Shown: piece by piece, positions 26,418 to 36,126 of the stretch | Layout: each line of letters opens with the position of its first letter | Position numbering within the stretch: the stretch's first letter is position 1 | DNA from: Rubripirellula amarantea | GTDB lineage: Bacteria > Planctomycetota > Planctomycetia > Pirellulales > Pirellulaceae | DNA: 64,000 bases | Reading direction: 5' to 3' | NCBI RefSeq assembly: GCF_007859865.1 | Contig: NZ_SJPI01000001.1 | Span: forward strand, 434,001-498,000 | Made by a program: the position numbers and the translations under genes | Notes under the pieces: model-generated | The model's input: the letters and a program-made list of their open reading frames with translations, nothing else | Database searches by the model: none | Told to the model about the DNA's origin: nothing

Positions 26418-26828
26418 GGGGTTGTCTGCCTAGATGAAAAAGGGACTTGGGGGGGAGCAACGCTTCGGACTTAAGCCGCGGTGCGATTTGATGTCCGCCC
26501 ACCATGGCAGGATTATCCGCCGCCGACAACGAGTCAGCGGTTGCATCGCGAGACTGTCTTGCGACATAAGCAAAGCACACGTGCGTCAGTGAGGGAAACA
26601 AAAACTTTGGCGGAGGCGAACTAGCAGTGGCCATCGGTTCAGGAGAATGACGATGTAATAGCTCATTCACCCCACCACCGGGTCGTGACGCATTATAGGT
26701 CGCAGCTTTTTTTTCAATTCGAGCGCTGGAATAACCCGATCTGAGGGTGACGTTGGGGAACGTTCTCGCAATAATTCGAAACTGAGGCGGGATAGTTCCC
26801 CTAGGCATTTTTTTACGGAGAGTCCTTC
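26418..26828. other. 411-bp divergent intergenic region
   Basis: It lies between the histidine kinase (minus) and the ABC operon (plus), so promoters for both are expected. A T-rich stretch at 26810-26816 precedes the GGAG of the next gene. No RNA or repeat is seen. A 132-codon minus-strand frame here has unlikely composition. Confidence 0.4.
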
Positions 26829-27275
26829 ATGAGTGCAGATACTCGGACCAGACGCTTTTCAGAGCGAACAATCCGACAGGTGCGCCTCGACTGTACTCGA
26901 GCGTTAATACGCGCTCGATTTTGTCCTGACCGAAGCGAGGTGTCTCAACTGCGCTGCACCGATGACCGAGCTGAATCAGACGAAGTGTTTGGCAATCAGC
27001 TGTGGTACTTTGAGGGCATCGGCGTCGACGAACTCGACCGACGCCACAATGTGTACGGAGTCGTAGAGTATTCGCTGCAATTTGGTTTGCATGAGTTGGT
27101 CGAAGACGGCATTTTCGACTCGGACTACCAACGCGAACGATTTCGTCACCTTTACGAACGCGAAATGCATCGCCCCACCTGGAATCACCCCGCACACCAT
27201 TGGCTTGCTGCGGGTTTGATCATGGTGACCTCGATTTGGCTTGCGTATCTTCTTGTCCGTACTCTCGTCGCGTGA
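26829..27275 (+). CDS. Unknown small protein with C-terminal membrane anchor, first gene of ABC operon
   Basis: 148 aa, start ATG 26829 with GGAG eight bases before. The body is soluble and rich in Arg, Asp and Glu; a single membrane span is at the C-terminus (W-L-A-A-G-L-I-M-V-T-S-I-W-L-A-Y-L-L-V). This tail-anchor layout and the 4-bp overlap with the ABC ATPase gene suggest an accessory subunit. No family is recognised. Confidence 0.7.
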   Translation: MSADTRTRRFSERTIRQVRLDCTRALIRARFCPDRSEVSQLRCTDDRAESDEVFGNQLWYFEGIGVDELDRRHNVYGVVEYSLQFGLHELVEDGIFDSDYQRERFRHLYEREMHRPTWNHPAHHWLAAGLIMVTSIWLAYLLVRTLVA

Positions 27276-28309
27276 ACTTACTTCCTACTGATTCCGAGCC
27301 TATCGTGCGCGTGCACGAGATGCGAAAGACGTACGGAAAGTGGTCGCTGACCAATCGACGGCAGCAGGTCGAAGCATTGTGCGGTGTGACGCTCGACGCA
27401 TACGCGGGCGAAGTGTTTGGACTGCTCGGGCCTAATGGAGCGGGTAAGACGACACTTATCAAAACGCTTTTGGGCGTCGTTAAGCCAACGTCCGGTAGCG
27501 CTTCGCTGTTTGGTTCGCCGGTGGGATCCTCCGCATCTCGAAAGCGAGTGGGATACCTTCCCGAATCCTTACGTGTTGACCGTCACCACACCGCGAGATC
27601 CGCGTTGAATTTTTATGGTCGACTCAGCCAAATGGACACCGCATCGATCCATCGACGCAGTGACGAACTGCTGGAACTGGTCGGACTTCGAGGACGTGAT
27701 CGAGAATCCGTTCGTCGATTCAGCAAAGGGATGTACCAGCGACTCGGTTTGGCTCAAGCTCTGATGCATGACCCCGATTTGCTTGTATTGGATGAGCCTA
27801 CGGATGGGCTTGATCCGGTGGGTCGAAACGAAGTTCGTAAAGTCATCGAGCGACTGCGAGACCTTGGAAAAACCATTTTCCTTAATAGCCATATTCTTCA
27901 AGAAGTTGAACTCGTCTGCACTCGAGTCGCGATTATGGCGCGAGGCAACATTCTTGCGATCGGTCCCATCGAAACGCTTCGAGCCAGCAACTTGGTTGGG
28001 TCGTACATCACTATCAGCGTTGCATCGCCGGACCGTGATCTTGATGCCAGTGCCCGCGACCAAGCTTTGAGTCGACTGCGTGAGTGTTTTTCGGGTTTGG
28101 ATTCCGCAAGTGTTGAGTTCTCACGATTGCCAAATGCCGAGCAAATGAAGATCATGCCCAAGACAGCAGGTGCGATTGATCAGCATCGCCTCGACGATCT
28201 TGTCGACCAACTTCGTGGAAACGGATTTTCGATTGTGCATTTAGAATTCAATCAACCCTCGTTGGAGGACACATTCATGAGTCTGGTAGGGGAAACCGAC
28301 CGCTCATGA
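27272..28309 (+). CDS. ABC transporter ATP-binding protein
   Basis: 345 aa. The GTG at 27272 overlaps the upstream stop (GTGA) and is preferred; the frame is open further upstream inside the previous gene. Walker A is G-P-N-G-A-G-K-T-T, the signature is R-F-S-K-G-M, and Walker B is L-L-V-L-D-E-P-T-D-G-L-D-P. This form fits ABC-2-type exporters (NatA/CcmA-like). A C-terminal domain of about 100 residues follows, as in many ABC-2 ATPases. It is coupled to the permease by ATGA. Confidence 0.92.
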   Translation: MNLLPTDSEPIVRVHEMRKTYGKWSLTNRRQQVEALCGVTLDAYAGEVFGLLGPNGAGKTTLIKTLLGVVKPTSGSASLFGSPVGSSASRKRVGYLPESLRVDRHHTARSALNFYGRLSQMDTASIHRRSDELLELVGLRGRDRESVRRFSKGMYQRLGLAQALMHDPDLLVLDEPTDGLDPVGRNEVRKVIERLRDLGKTIFLNSHILQEVELVCTRVAIMARGNILAIGPIETLRASNLVGSYITISVASPDRDLDASARDQALSRLRECFSGLDSASVEFSRLPNAEQMKIMPKTAGAIDQHRLDDLVDQLRGNGFSIVHLEFNQPSLEDTFMSLVGETDRS

Positions 28310-30648
28310 GTTTGAAACCATACTTAGCCATCATCAGCGATTCATTTCGCGCCGCACTTTCGTCGCGCGTGCTGTGGGTGGCGATTGTCGCGATCTGGCT
28401 CCTGTTGGCGTTGTTAATGCCGTTTGGGTACCGCGAAGATTTTACTACTGATTTTCGCTGGCAAGATTTCTATAACGGCACTCGCATGAAGGCGATGCTT
28501 GCGCGCGGACTGGTGGACCCCGACGGCGCCGACACAGCGTTGGGTCGCATTGCGGTTAGTTTGCCGGAAGATCTCAAACGCGAACTTCAGTTTGTGGGCG
28601 AAGGTGATGAAGTTCGGATTGCCTATTCCGTCTTGGTAGACGCTCTGAACGGTTTGCTTGATGACACATCTTGGTACGACGCCGACGCTTGGAAGGCGGC
28701 GATACGACTCAAAGAACTACGAGAACTTGATGCACTAAGCGACGAAGAGTTGTCCGCTTCGCTGAAACGACGCCGATCCAGATTGCGAATCGAGGCGGCC
28801 ATGCCGGGTGTGTTCCAGGCTCGGTCTCAGCGTGCAATTCTTTTGACCTATGCGGGCATGGATTTTCCGACGGGCTGGGCCGTCGATAAGCCTCAGTTTG
28901 AGCGGTTGATCAACCAGTTTGTTTTACCGCTGATGATCAATTGGTTGCTGGGCTTCATTCTCGTTTTTTTAGGCATCCTGGTCACCGCATCAATCATTCC
29001 TGACATGCTGCAACCGGGGTCGTTGCATCTGCTACTATCGAAACCGATCTCGCGGACGATTTTGCTGCTGGCTAAGTTCATAGGTGGGTGCGCCTTCGTG
29101 TTGGTATGCGTGACACAGTTAGTACTTGGCTTGTACTTGATAGCAGGCCTCCGGTTGGACATCTGGAATGCACGTCTGTTGCTATGCATCCCCGTATCGG
29201 TGTTCTTGTTTTCGGTTTTCTACAGCGTTTCAGTACTGGCTGGTCTACGGTGGCGCTCGCCGATCTTGGCAATCGGAGTCACGGTAATCTTTGGCGGCAT
29301 ATGCTTGCTGGTTGGATTCATCGGCGCCTTGTTTGATGGACTAGTAAAGAATCCCGACCAAGTCCGTCAGTTGACCGTCGTTGGCGACGACGTTTTCGCG
29401 ACCACCCGGGGTGGCGGATTGATTCGGTTTGACGATGCACAAAGCAAATGGATTGAAATTTTCGAGAGTGGCCCCGCGAACGCGGATCGCGTGATCGCTC
29501 CGATTCGCCTTGATGACGATCACTTGATTACCGCCCGAATTCGCAACGGACGGTTTAACCCATTTGGTAGTGGTGCGCCGGAGCTGAATGTGCTGAGCCG
29601 GACTAGCGACTGGGTGCCTGAACCGAGCATGCGTTTGCCCACGGCGACGACAAATCTCTTTCGCGCAGGTGAGGGCTCGGTCTTGGCGTTGAACACCGGC
29701 GAACTATCAATGACTAGCCGAGACAACATTATTGAAACCGCTACTAAGGAAGCCGCGAAGGTTGCCGATAACGATGCTGGCGAAACCAATTGGCTCAGCA
29801 AGCTCAACAGCATGATTGGCACTCAAACGCAAGGGTTCCATGAGATACTGCCCGAACGCGTATCGCTTTCGCAGCCGCGATCGCTTGTCGTGGCCGACGA
29901 CGGTCGCGTCATCTATGCCGTCACCGGCTCTCGCCTCATGCGCCTGCAGCCTCCTTCGAACGATCAAGAATCATCGCGGTGGACCGTGACGGCTGACTTC
30001 ACTCTTGAAGGCGACCAATCTTCGCAAGCTCATTTGGCTATCTCGGGTGAACGCCTGCTGGTCACGCGATCCGAACAACCCGCCGTAATTTTCGACGCAA
30101 ACACGCTGAATGTGATTGAGAAAATAGAATGCCCGTCGGGTGCCGAGGCAATGAGCGTCATTGGGCTTAACCCGGACCAACAAACCGCTCGATTCCTGGC
30201 GGTGCTTACTGACGGCCGAATTCGCGAATTAACATCAAACGGAGAATCAGCAAAGTGGGGCGAGTTTATCGGTCCACGCGAAGCGGAGTGCGTTTACTTC
30301 GACTCGGCCAAGAATCGAATTTACGTAGCTCACCATATCGATCGGGTTGATCTGTTGAGCAGCGATACGCTTGAACGTCAATCAACGAAGAACCCGAGCC
30401 TAAGCGGATGGCGAAGACTCGACCAATGGTTGATCACACCGCTTCGAACTGTGATTCCGCAAACCGGTGAACTTGGCGAAACAGTAGCCTCGATGATCAG
30501 TGGCAAAACCGCCGTCGAGATTAACGACGGCGCTAATGAGAACCAGGTCATTCGCTATAAAATCCTGCGCCCCGTCCTGAGTTGCTCGATCTTCGTACTC
30601 GTGATGCTGACCATTTCGTGTTTGTACTTTACGACCAGTGATTTTTAG
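28306..30648 (+). CDS. ABC-2 type permease with beta-propeller-like domain
   Basis: 780 aa. TM1 is at about 20-40, followed by a large loop with a helical part. Four or so further spans lie at about 205-345 (W-L-L-G-F-I-L-V-F-L-G-I-L-V, then the P-I-S-R-T-I-L-L-L-A-K-F motif typical of ABC-2 permeases). A domain of about 390 residues then shows repeated strand patterns (V-F-A-T-T-R-G-G-G-L-I-R-F; V-I-Y-A-V-T-G-S-R-L-M-R-L) as in a beta-propeller. A last span ends the protein. By membrane order the propeller would face the periplasm. Such a domain is not standard in ABC-2 permeases. Confidence 0.8.
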   Translation: MSLKPYLAIISDSFRAALSSRVLWVAIVAIWLLLALLMPFGYREDFTTDFRWQDFYNGTRMKAMLARGLVDPDGADTALGRIAVSLPEDLKRELQFVGEGDEVRIAYSVLVDALNGLLDDTSWYDADAWKAAIRLKELRELDALSDEELSASLKRRRSRLRIEAAMPGVFQARSQRAILLTYAGMDFPTGWAVDKPQFERLINQFVLPLMINWLLGFILVFLGILVTASIIPDMLQPGSLHLLLSKPISRTILLLAKFIGGCAFVLVCVTQLVLGLYLIAGLRLDIWNARLLLCIPVSVFLFSVFYSVSVLAGLRWRSPILAIGVTVIFGGICLLVGFIGALFDGLVKNPDQVRQLTVVGDDVFATTRGGGLIRFDDAQSKWIEIFESGPANADRVIAPIRLDDDHLITARIRNGRFNPFGSGAPELNVLSRTSDWVPEPSMRLPTATTNLFRAGEGSVLALNTGELSMTSRDNIIETATKEAAKVADNDAGETNWLSKLNSMIGTQTQGFHEILPERVSLSQPRSLVVADDGRVIYAVTGSRLMRLQPPSNDQESSRWTVTADFTLEGDQSSQAHLAISGERLLVTRSEQPAVIFDANTLNVIEKIECPSGAEAMSVIGLNPDQQTARFLAVLTDGRIRELTSNGESAKWGEFIGPREAECVYFDSAKNRIYVAHHIDRVDLLSSDTLERQSTKNPSLSGWRRLDQWLITPLRTVIPQTGELGETVASMISGKTAVEINDGANENQVIRYKILRPVLSCSIFVLVMLTISCLYFTTSDF

Positions 30649-30671
30649 CCACCACTGGAACGTCGCTGTGT

Positions 30672-31958
30672 CTACAAACGATGCAGGAAATTCTTGGTGC
30701 GAATTAGCAGATCACCGTCGTATGGCACAGGACTGGCGGTAGTGAACGGTTCATCGTCGGACAAAGGATTGCTGGACACAACCGAAGGATGATCGGCTGA
30801 CAGCGGGCCGATCACATGAGTCTTGCCATCCTCGCCTGTGACGTACAGGTGGTCGCCAGCGACGAGGGGGGAACTGCTAAAACCAATCCGAGACTTGGGA
30901 ACGGAAACTTCCCACGTCGTTTCGCCTGAGTTCAAGTTAAGGTTGTAAACCGTGCCGCGAGACTGCTTGCCATCGCTGACCACATACACACTCTTGCCAA
31001 CGATCGCCGGAGTCGGCACATCGCTACCCACATCGTCACGGGACCAAACGATTGCATCCTCACCGGCTCCCGCAATCAATTTGGACATGTCCACACAGGT
31101 GATCGTTTCACCTCGAGCATAGGGACATACGATCAAATTGCCTGCCGCGACCGGCGATGAAATGGAACGGAAGAACTCATGATTGGTGGGATTGAATCCG
31201 CCAAGACTTCCCAGGGTTTTTCCGGTCGACGCATCGTGCAGCGTTAGGTGATCGGCTCCCATGACAGCGATCACGGATTGTCCATTCACTTTGGTTAACA
31301 AAGGAGTCGAATAACTTTGAGCGGCTTCTTTGGGAGCATCGACGTTGCGATCTTCCTTCCAAAGCATGTCTCCCGATTTCTTATCGTACGCCACAAGATA
31401 GCTGGGGCCGGTCTGCATGACAGCGACCACTACGGCATCAGGCGTCAACAACGGTGACGACCCCAAGTCCCACCACAGTGTGTCTTCGCCAAACTCTTCC
31501 TGCAGGTTGGTTTGCCAAACCACCTTGCCATCAGCATTCACGCAAGCCAAATCTCCGCTGCGGAAGTAAGCATAGACGAGTCCATCGTCGACAACCGCTG
31601 ATGGATTACTGCCGCCTCCTTTCTTGTGCTTCTGACCGCGATCTTCGCCAATCTGCGTTTGCCAAAGAACCTTTCCATCATCGAGCCCTACTGCGATCAA
31701 CGTATTCTTCCCATCGCTTCCGGCGGTTAGGTACGCGACTCCGCTGTCCGTCACCGGGGTGCTGCTCCCTTGTCCTGCAATTTCAGTTTTCCATTGGATG
31801 CCTTCGTTTTCCGACCACTGCAAAGGGAATCCATTTCCTTGCGTTGCCCCTTGCTGAGACGCTCCTCGCCACTGGGGCCATCGTTCCTGGGCATTTAGCG
31901 CCGTCGATAGGCAAAGACAGCAGATGACAGAAAGAGTCAAGTTAAGTCGCGTAGTCAT
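30672..31958 (-). CDS. Exported PQQ-binding-like beta-propeller protein
   Basis: 428 aa with a signal peptide ending A-L-N-A. Repeated propeller blades of the PQQ/BamB type are visible (W-P-Q-W-R-G; G-V-A-Y-L-T-A-G-S-D-G-K-N-T-L-I-A-V; L-V-Y-A-Y-F-R-S-G-D-L-A-C-V; D-H-L-Y-V-T-G-E-D-G). The N-terminal W-P-Q-W-R-G-A is common in planctomycete members. These proteins are often structural and not true PQQ enzymes; no catalytic residues are evident. The gene is convergent with the ABC operon and divergent from the large helical-repeat gene. Confidence 0.88.
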   Translation of the reverse strand: MTTRLNLTLSVICCLCLSTALNAQERWPQWRGASQQGATQGNGFPLQWSENEGIQWKTEIAGQGSSTPVTDSGVAYLTAGSDGKNTLIAVGLDDGKVLWQTQIGEDRGQKHKKGGGSNPSAVVDDGLVYAYFRSGDLACVNADGKVVWQTNLQEEFGEDTLWWDLGSSPLLTPDAVVVAVMQTGPSYLVAYDKKSGDMLWKEDRNVDAPKEAAQSYSTPLLTKVNGQSVIAVMGADHLTLHDASTGKTLGSLGGFNPTNHEFFRSISSPVAAGNLIVCPYARGETITCVDMSKLIAGAGEDAIVWSRDDVGSDVPTPAIVGKSVYVVSDGKQSRGTVYNLNLNSGETTWEVSVPKSRIGFSSSPLVAGDHLYVTGEDGKTHVIGPLSADHPSVVSSNPLSDDEPFTTASPVPYDGDLLIRTKNFLHRL

Positions 31959-32155
31959 AGATCCTAAACCGTTTGAGATTCGCGGAGATGGCGAGGCCGA
32001 AAGCGTCCATTGTTTGCTAAAATCTTAGCTGGCGGCCTTTGCCACGGTAATTGGGCACCGTGATAGAACTCACAAAAACTAAACTTCCAAAGGTGAATGC
32101 TAGCCGTTTTTGTGCTGGGGCAGGATTTGCATAAAATGGCGACGACAGTACTCCT

Positions 32156-35077
32156 ATGTTATTGAACTTTTTGCTTTCGATGCGGCGAGACGCCATGGAA
32201 AAGCTCCTTGGGAAGTCGTTGTTGCTTTCCCTATTCTTTGCCACTTTACCGCTAAGTGCAAATTCGCAAGACGCTGGCTCTAGTCGCACTGGGCCTGTTC
32301 CCGCTGGGACGATTCCCATGGGCACTATCCCCACGGGCGACGGAAAATCACTCAATGCACCAGTCCCCACTAGTGAACAAACCCCTAGCCAAGAATCCGT
32401 TGGCGAAATCGAAGAGGATCGCATCCGCGGCCTAGCCGATCGCGACTATGCGCAACGCCACATCGCTACCCTCGAAATGTGGAAAGATCGGGAAGGGTCA
32501 CGTGACGCTGTCCAGCAAGCGGCAAGAGACTCGGACCCTGAAATTTCTGGTCGAGCAAAGTGGATCCTCCGACAGTGGCGGCGCGGTGCACTGCCGGATA
32601 CTCCACCGGAAATTTCGCGTCTGCTGCGAAGTTCCGATTCGCCGGGTGCGATAGAACGTCTGCTTAACCGAGGACAATTTCAAGCCGCAGTGGTGGCTGT
32701 GGAAGAATCCGCAGGCACCATCAACCGAGAAACCATTAGCCGGCGAATTACCGTTGCGCTTCTACAGCGGTTCCCCTTGTATGCAAAGCTTGCTTATGAC
32801 ACCGGATCAACCGAGACTCTGTTGCAATTGCTAGACATGGTCACGGATTCGGACGAACTTGCTTTGTGTCGAATTAGATTAATGCAGTTGATTGAAGTAC
32901 CCATTGACGATTCGAATCTGCTGCCTAGCTCGTCTTCGATGTGGACGGAATCGGAACGGCGGCAACGTCGGATCATGCTTCTCGCATCGCTGGGGCAACT
33001 CGACCAAGCGTTGACGTTGGCGGAAAAAGAAATCGAGGACTCGCACCGCATCAACACACTTTCGCTGGCTGGCCGCTGGGACGAAATCTGCGATGCAACT
33101 CACGCGTTAGCCCTCCAATCGGAACCCAACAGTTACGAACATGCCATTCGATGGTGCGATACCTTGGTCGCCGCATCGCGATCACATCGAGACACACTCG
33201 TCGACGAAGCTGTACGCGAACTATTGCGAGTTGACCCAGAGAGCGCTGAAGCCGCGAGAACGCTCAACGTGCGTTGGAAGTGCTTGGCGATTCACGGAAA
33301 GATTGACGAGGCGATTCGCTGCTTCCCCGAATCCGCGCAGATCCAGAAGTCTAAGTTGTGTCTGCATGCGGCACGACCGGAGATGGCGTTCGAGGTGCTA
33401 GGATTTCCGTTGGCTGAAATTGATAGCCAACTACACCACTGGATTGACTCCGCAATAGAAGAGCAAACGAAGGTTAAGACCGCTAACTTGTGTGAACCGG
33501 TCGAGAAACTGCTGGTCTTGATGCGTTTACTGGTTGCCACGGGCAATAACGATGCTGGATGGCTTATTGCCAAACGATTGAGTGAATTGCCTGCGGGGGC
33601 GGATAACTTCCGAGTGCGAGACCAAATGCTTAGCGAATTGACAGACACTCGCAATGGAGATTGGATCCGTCAGCTGGCGTACGACGAGAACGAAGACAAA
33701 CTCTCGCGAGCCAGCATGATTCTGCTTTCGACAACCCTGGAAAACGTCAGCGAAGCGACTTTTGAAATCATCTACGAGGCATTGGTGGCGATGTTTCCGC
33801 ATTGGTCGATGGACCAACGTGTGACGTCGGTCATATCACTTCTTGAAGGAGACCTTCCGCCGGACTTTGATTCCACGGTCGACATCAATCGGTTGCTTAG
33901 TTTCGTGGTCACACCACGTGTGAACCGATTGGCGGGAATGCGAATGATTCGTCAACAGATGGCTCGTGGAGCACCTCTTCCGCTTTCAATTCGAGCGAAC
34001 CTCGAGATCGTTCAAATGTTCTGGCGATTGGGCCAATCCAATGCGGCAACGTCTTGCCTTAATGCTCTAGCTGAATCGGGTGACCCGGACGCTGTCGTTG
34101 AAGTCGCCGAACGCGCTCTTCATGCTGGGGACCTGGACTTGGCCGAAGAGATATACGAATCCATCCTCAACAATCTCTTTCGAGTGGACAGTTCCACCGG
34201 AGTTATTGCGTCCCAGTCCAACATTTCAGTTGCCGGGAAGGCTATGGTGGGACTGCTTGCCATCGCGAGACGACGCGGTGATGAAGCCGGTGAAATTAAA
34301 CGAGAACAGCAATTGCGTTTCATGCTGTGTGGACCTTCAGAATCGTTCAATGATGATGTCGCGGGATACCTAACCGAACTCGGTGAAGTTGAGTGGGTGC
34401 AAGACATCTATCAATCTGGCCTCGCGATGCATCTGTTTGCTTCAGGCGACGAGATCCGCCTCTACAACGCAGCACGCGGTTATGCGATGATCACCAGCGA
34501 CCAATCGCCAGGGGAATCGGCACGTTGGTTTGACTTGGCGATGACCCGATTAATCACGTCGGAAGACTTTCGCGACAGTGCTTTTGTCGCGCTACCAATT
34601 TACGTTCATCGTTGGGCGTTAGAGGCCGCGATCAAAGAGAAAGACGCGGACGAAGTTCGTCGCACCATTGATGTCCTGTTGTCACTTGATCCAGTCGACA
34701 TTGATTTGGCCGAACGACTGTTGCCACTCATGCGAGAGTCTGGCATGGGCAGCATCGCTAGCGAGACCCTTAAGCAGATTCTTCAACAGGGAGCAGAGCA
34801 GGTTTCTAAGTTCCCGTTGGATGCAATGACATGCAACAATCTGGCTTGGGTGGCAGCAAAGAACGATCACAATTTACCACTGGCACGGCGTCTTTCTCGC
34901 CAAGCAGTCGATCTTGAGCCCGCCAGTTCGATTTACCTCGACACTTTGGCCGAAGTCTTATATCGAATGGACAAGCCCGATCAAGCATTGGCCATTGAAA
35001 AGCAAGCGATCATGGATGACCCTGATCAATGGCATTTGCATCAGCAAATCGAACGTTTTCGTATCAGTTCACCGTAA
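32156..35077 (+). CDS. Large exported helical-repeat (TPR-like) protein
   Basis: About 973 aa; starts at 32156, 32180 or 32195 are all possible. The last gives the best signal peptide (M-E-K-L-L-G-K-S-L-L-L-S-L-F-F). A short Pro/Gly/Thr repeat follows (A-G-T-I-P-M-G-T-I-P-T-G). The bulk is alpha-helical with TPR-like pairs, clearest near the end (C-N-N-L-A-W-V-A-A-K; Y-L-D-T-L-A-E-V-L-Y-R-M). No enzyme motif is seen. The stop TAA lies inside the first unit of a 20-bp tandem repeat, so the last four residues are encoded by repeat DNA. A scaffold role in the periplasm is likely but unproven. Confidence 0.78.
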   Translation: MLLNFLLSMRRDAMEKLLGKSLLLSLFFATLPLSANSQDAGSSRTGPVPAGTIPMGTIPTGDGKSLNAPVPTSEQTPSQESVGEIEEDRIRGLADRDYAQRHIATLEMWKDREGSRDAVQQAARDSDPEISGRAKWILRQWRRGALPDTPPEISRLLRSSDSPGAIERLLNRGQFQAAVVAVEESAGTINRETISRRITVALLQRFPLYAKLAYDTGSTETLLQLLDMVTDSDELALCRIRLMQLIEVPIDDSNLLPSSSSMWTESERRQRRIMLLASLGQLDQALTLAEKEIEDSHRINTLSLAGRWDEICDATHALALQSEPNSYEHAIRWCDTLVAASRSHRDTLVDEAVRELLRVDPESAEAARTLNVRWKCLAIHGKIDEAIRCFPESAQIQKSKLCLHAARPEMAFEVLGFPLAEIDSQLHHWIDSAIEEQTKVKTANLCEPVEKLLVLMRLLVATGNNDAGWLIAKRLSELPAGADNFRVRDQMLSELTDTRNGDWIRQLAYDENEDKLSRASMILLSTTLENVSEATFEIIYEALVAMFPHWSMDQRVTSVISLLEGDLPPDFDSTVDINRLLSFVVTPRVNRLAGMRMIRQQMARGAPLPLSIRANLEIVQMFWRLGQSNAATSCLNALAESGDPDAVVEVAERALHAGDLDLAEEIYESILNNLFRVDSSTGVIASQSNISVAGKAMVGLLAIARRRGDEAGEIKREQQLRFMLCGPSESFNDDVAGYLTELGEVEWVQDIYQSGLAMHLFASGDEIRLYNAARGYAMITSDQSPGESARWFDLAMTRLITSEDFRDSAFVALPIYVHRWALEAAIKEKDADEVRRTIDVLLSLDPVDIDLAERLLPLMRESGMGSIASETLKQILQQGAEQVSKFPLDAMTCNNLAWVAAKNDHNLPLARRLSRQAVDLEPASSIYLDTLAEVLYRMDKPDQALAIEKQAIMDDPDQWHLHQQIERFRISSP

Positions 35078-35240
35078 CTCGTATCAGTGCACGGTAACTT
35101 GCATCAGTGCACCATAACTTGCGCCAGTGAACGGTAACTTGCGCCAGTGCACGGTAACTTGCGCCAGTGCACGGTAACTTGCGCCAGTGCACGGTAACTT
35201 GCGCCAGTGCACGGTAACTTGCATTCGCACATGTCAACTT
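35061..35240 (+). repeat. 20-bp tandem repeat array at the 3' end of a gene
   Basis: Eight consecutive 20-bp units run from 35061 to 35220, with a ninth degenerate unit to 35240. Units at 35141-35220 are identical; the flanking ones differ by 1-5 bases. Each good unit holds the palindrome GTGCAC. The array starts within the last codons of the 973-aa gene and supplies its stop. There are no spacers, so it is not CRISPR. It lies between convergent genes and could act as a transcription buffer or simply be a slippage array. Confidence 0.97.
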
Positions 35241-35345
35241 GCACGTGCTCGTTTTCCGCACTCACTCACTCGGGTACCCCATTTACTCGGGTGCCCCGAA
35301 CTCGGTTGGACAGGCACGCTTTTGCTTGGACGATCCGAGACCATA

Positions 35346-36026
35346 TTAGAAACGGATATGAACGCCTCCTCGTGGGTGAGCGGGGCGGTGATGGTGGTGG
35401 TGATAGTACACGCGTTGCGGCGGATAGTAGGGAACGACAATGCGTTCTTCAACGATCACGGGTGCGGGGATCACGATTTGCTGCGGGGGTGTGTACTGAG
35501 ACGCCCGTGCAACCTGCGTTCGCCCCACAGCAGCCGTTTGCATCGCAGAAATAACTCGTTCGCTGACCCCTTGCTGATGCATCGCGATGATGTCGGATAC
35601 TTGCGGTTCAGCAATCACACCACGGCTTTGGATTTGGTTGATGATTACGTTTTCGCTAAGTCCACTGCGGCTCATCGAAACGACATCGTTCAGAGAAACG
35701 GAGCTCTGAGCCACTACGGCTTGCTGTTGCTGTTGAGCATAAATTTGGCGTTGCTGGTTGTAAGCAGCTTCTTTGTCGGCTGCGTTCCCAAGAATCCCTC
35801 CGGTCACGGCACCAATCACGCCGCCGATCGCGGCGCCGGCACCGGCTTCACCATTGTTGTCGCCAATTAAGCCCCCGGCTACGGCGCCGGCAAGGCCACC
35901 CAACGTTGCACCCCGTGTTTGGTTCACAGGAGGAGGACTGCTGTACTGCGCGGTTGCGGTTTGAGCGGAAACCGAGAAAGCTAGCAAACAAATGCCAAAC
36001 ACGGGCACACGGAACACTCGGCACAT
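35346..36026 (-). CDS. Exported glycine-zipper protein
   Basis: 226 aa from ATG 36026, with GGAG nine bases upstream; the frame is open for 76 more codons, but those do not look like a signal peptide. The signal peptide ends A-T-A-Q. A glycine-zipper block (G-G-L-A-G-A-V-A-G-G-L-I-G and G-G-V-I-G-A-V-T-G-G-I-L-G) would insert in the outer membrane. Two copies of a short motif follow (D-V-V-S-M-S-R-S-G-L-S-E and D-I-I-A-M-H-Q-Q-G-V-S-E). The C-terminus is Pro/Tyr-rich with five consecutive His. The role is unknown, possibly envelope stability. Confidence 0.8.
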   Translation of the reverse strand: MCRVFRVPVFGICLLAFSVSAQTATAQYSSPPPVNQTRGATLGGLAGAVAGGLIGDNNGEAGAGAAIGGVIGAVTGGILGNAADKEAAYNQQRQIYAQQQQQAVVAQSSVSLNDVVSMSRSGLSENVIINQIQSRGVIAEPQVSDIIAMHQQGVSERVISAMQTAAVGRTQVARASQYTPPQQIVIPAPVIVEERIVVPYYPPQRVYYHHHHHRPAHPRGGVHIRF

Positions 36027-36126
36027 GGATCGAAACTCCAAAGACAACGAACAGCAAACAGATGTTGTGGTGTAGGAATTTATGGTCGAGCGAAGCAATG
36101 CCAGAAAACAATCACCGGACGTGAAA

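Noticed and set aside
26410-26808. A 132-codon minus-strand frame overlapping the start of the histidine kinase gene
   Set aside because: Pro/Arg/Ser-rich composition, no family motif and no ribosome site that fits; the region looks like a promoter area.
35061-35240. CRISPR-like regular repeats
   Set aside because: The 20-bp units are directly adjacent with no spacers, so this is a simple tandem array.
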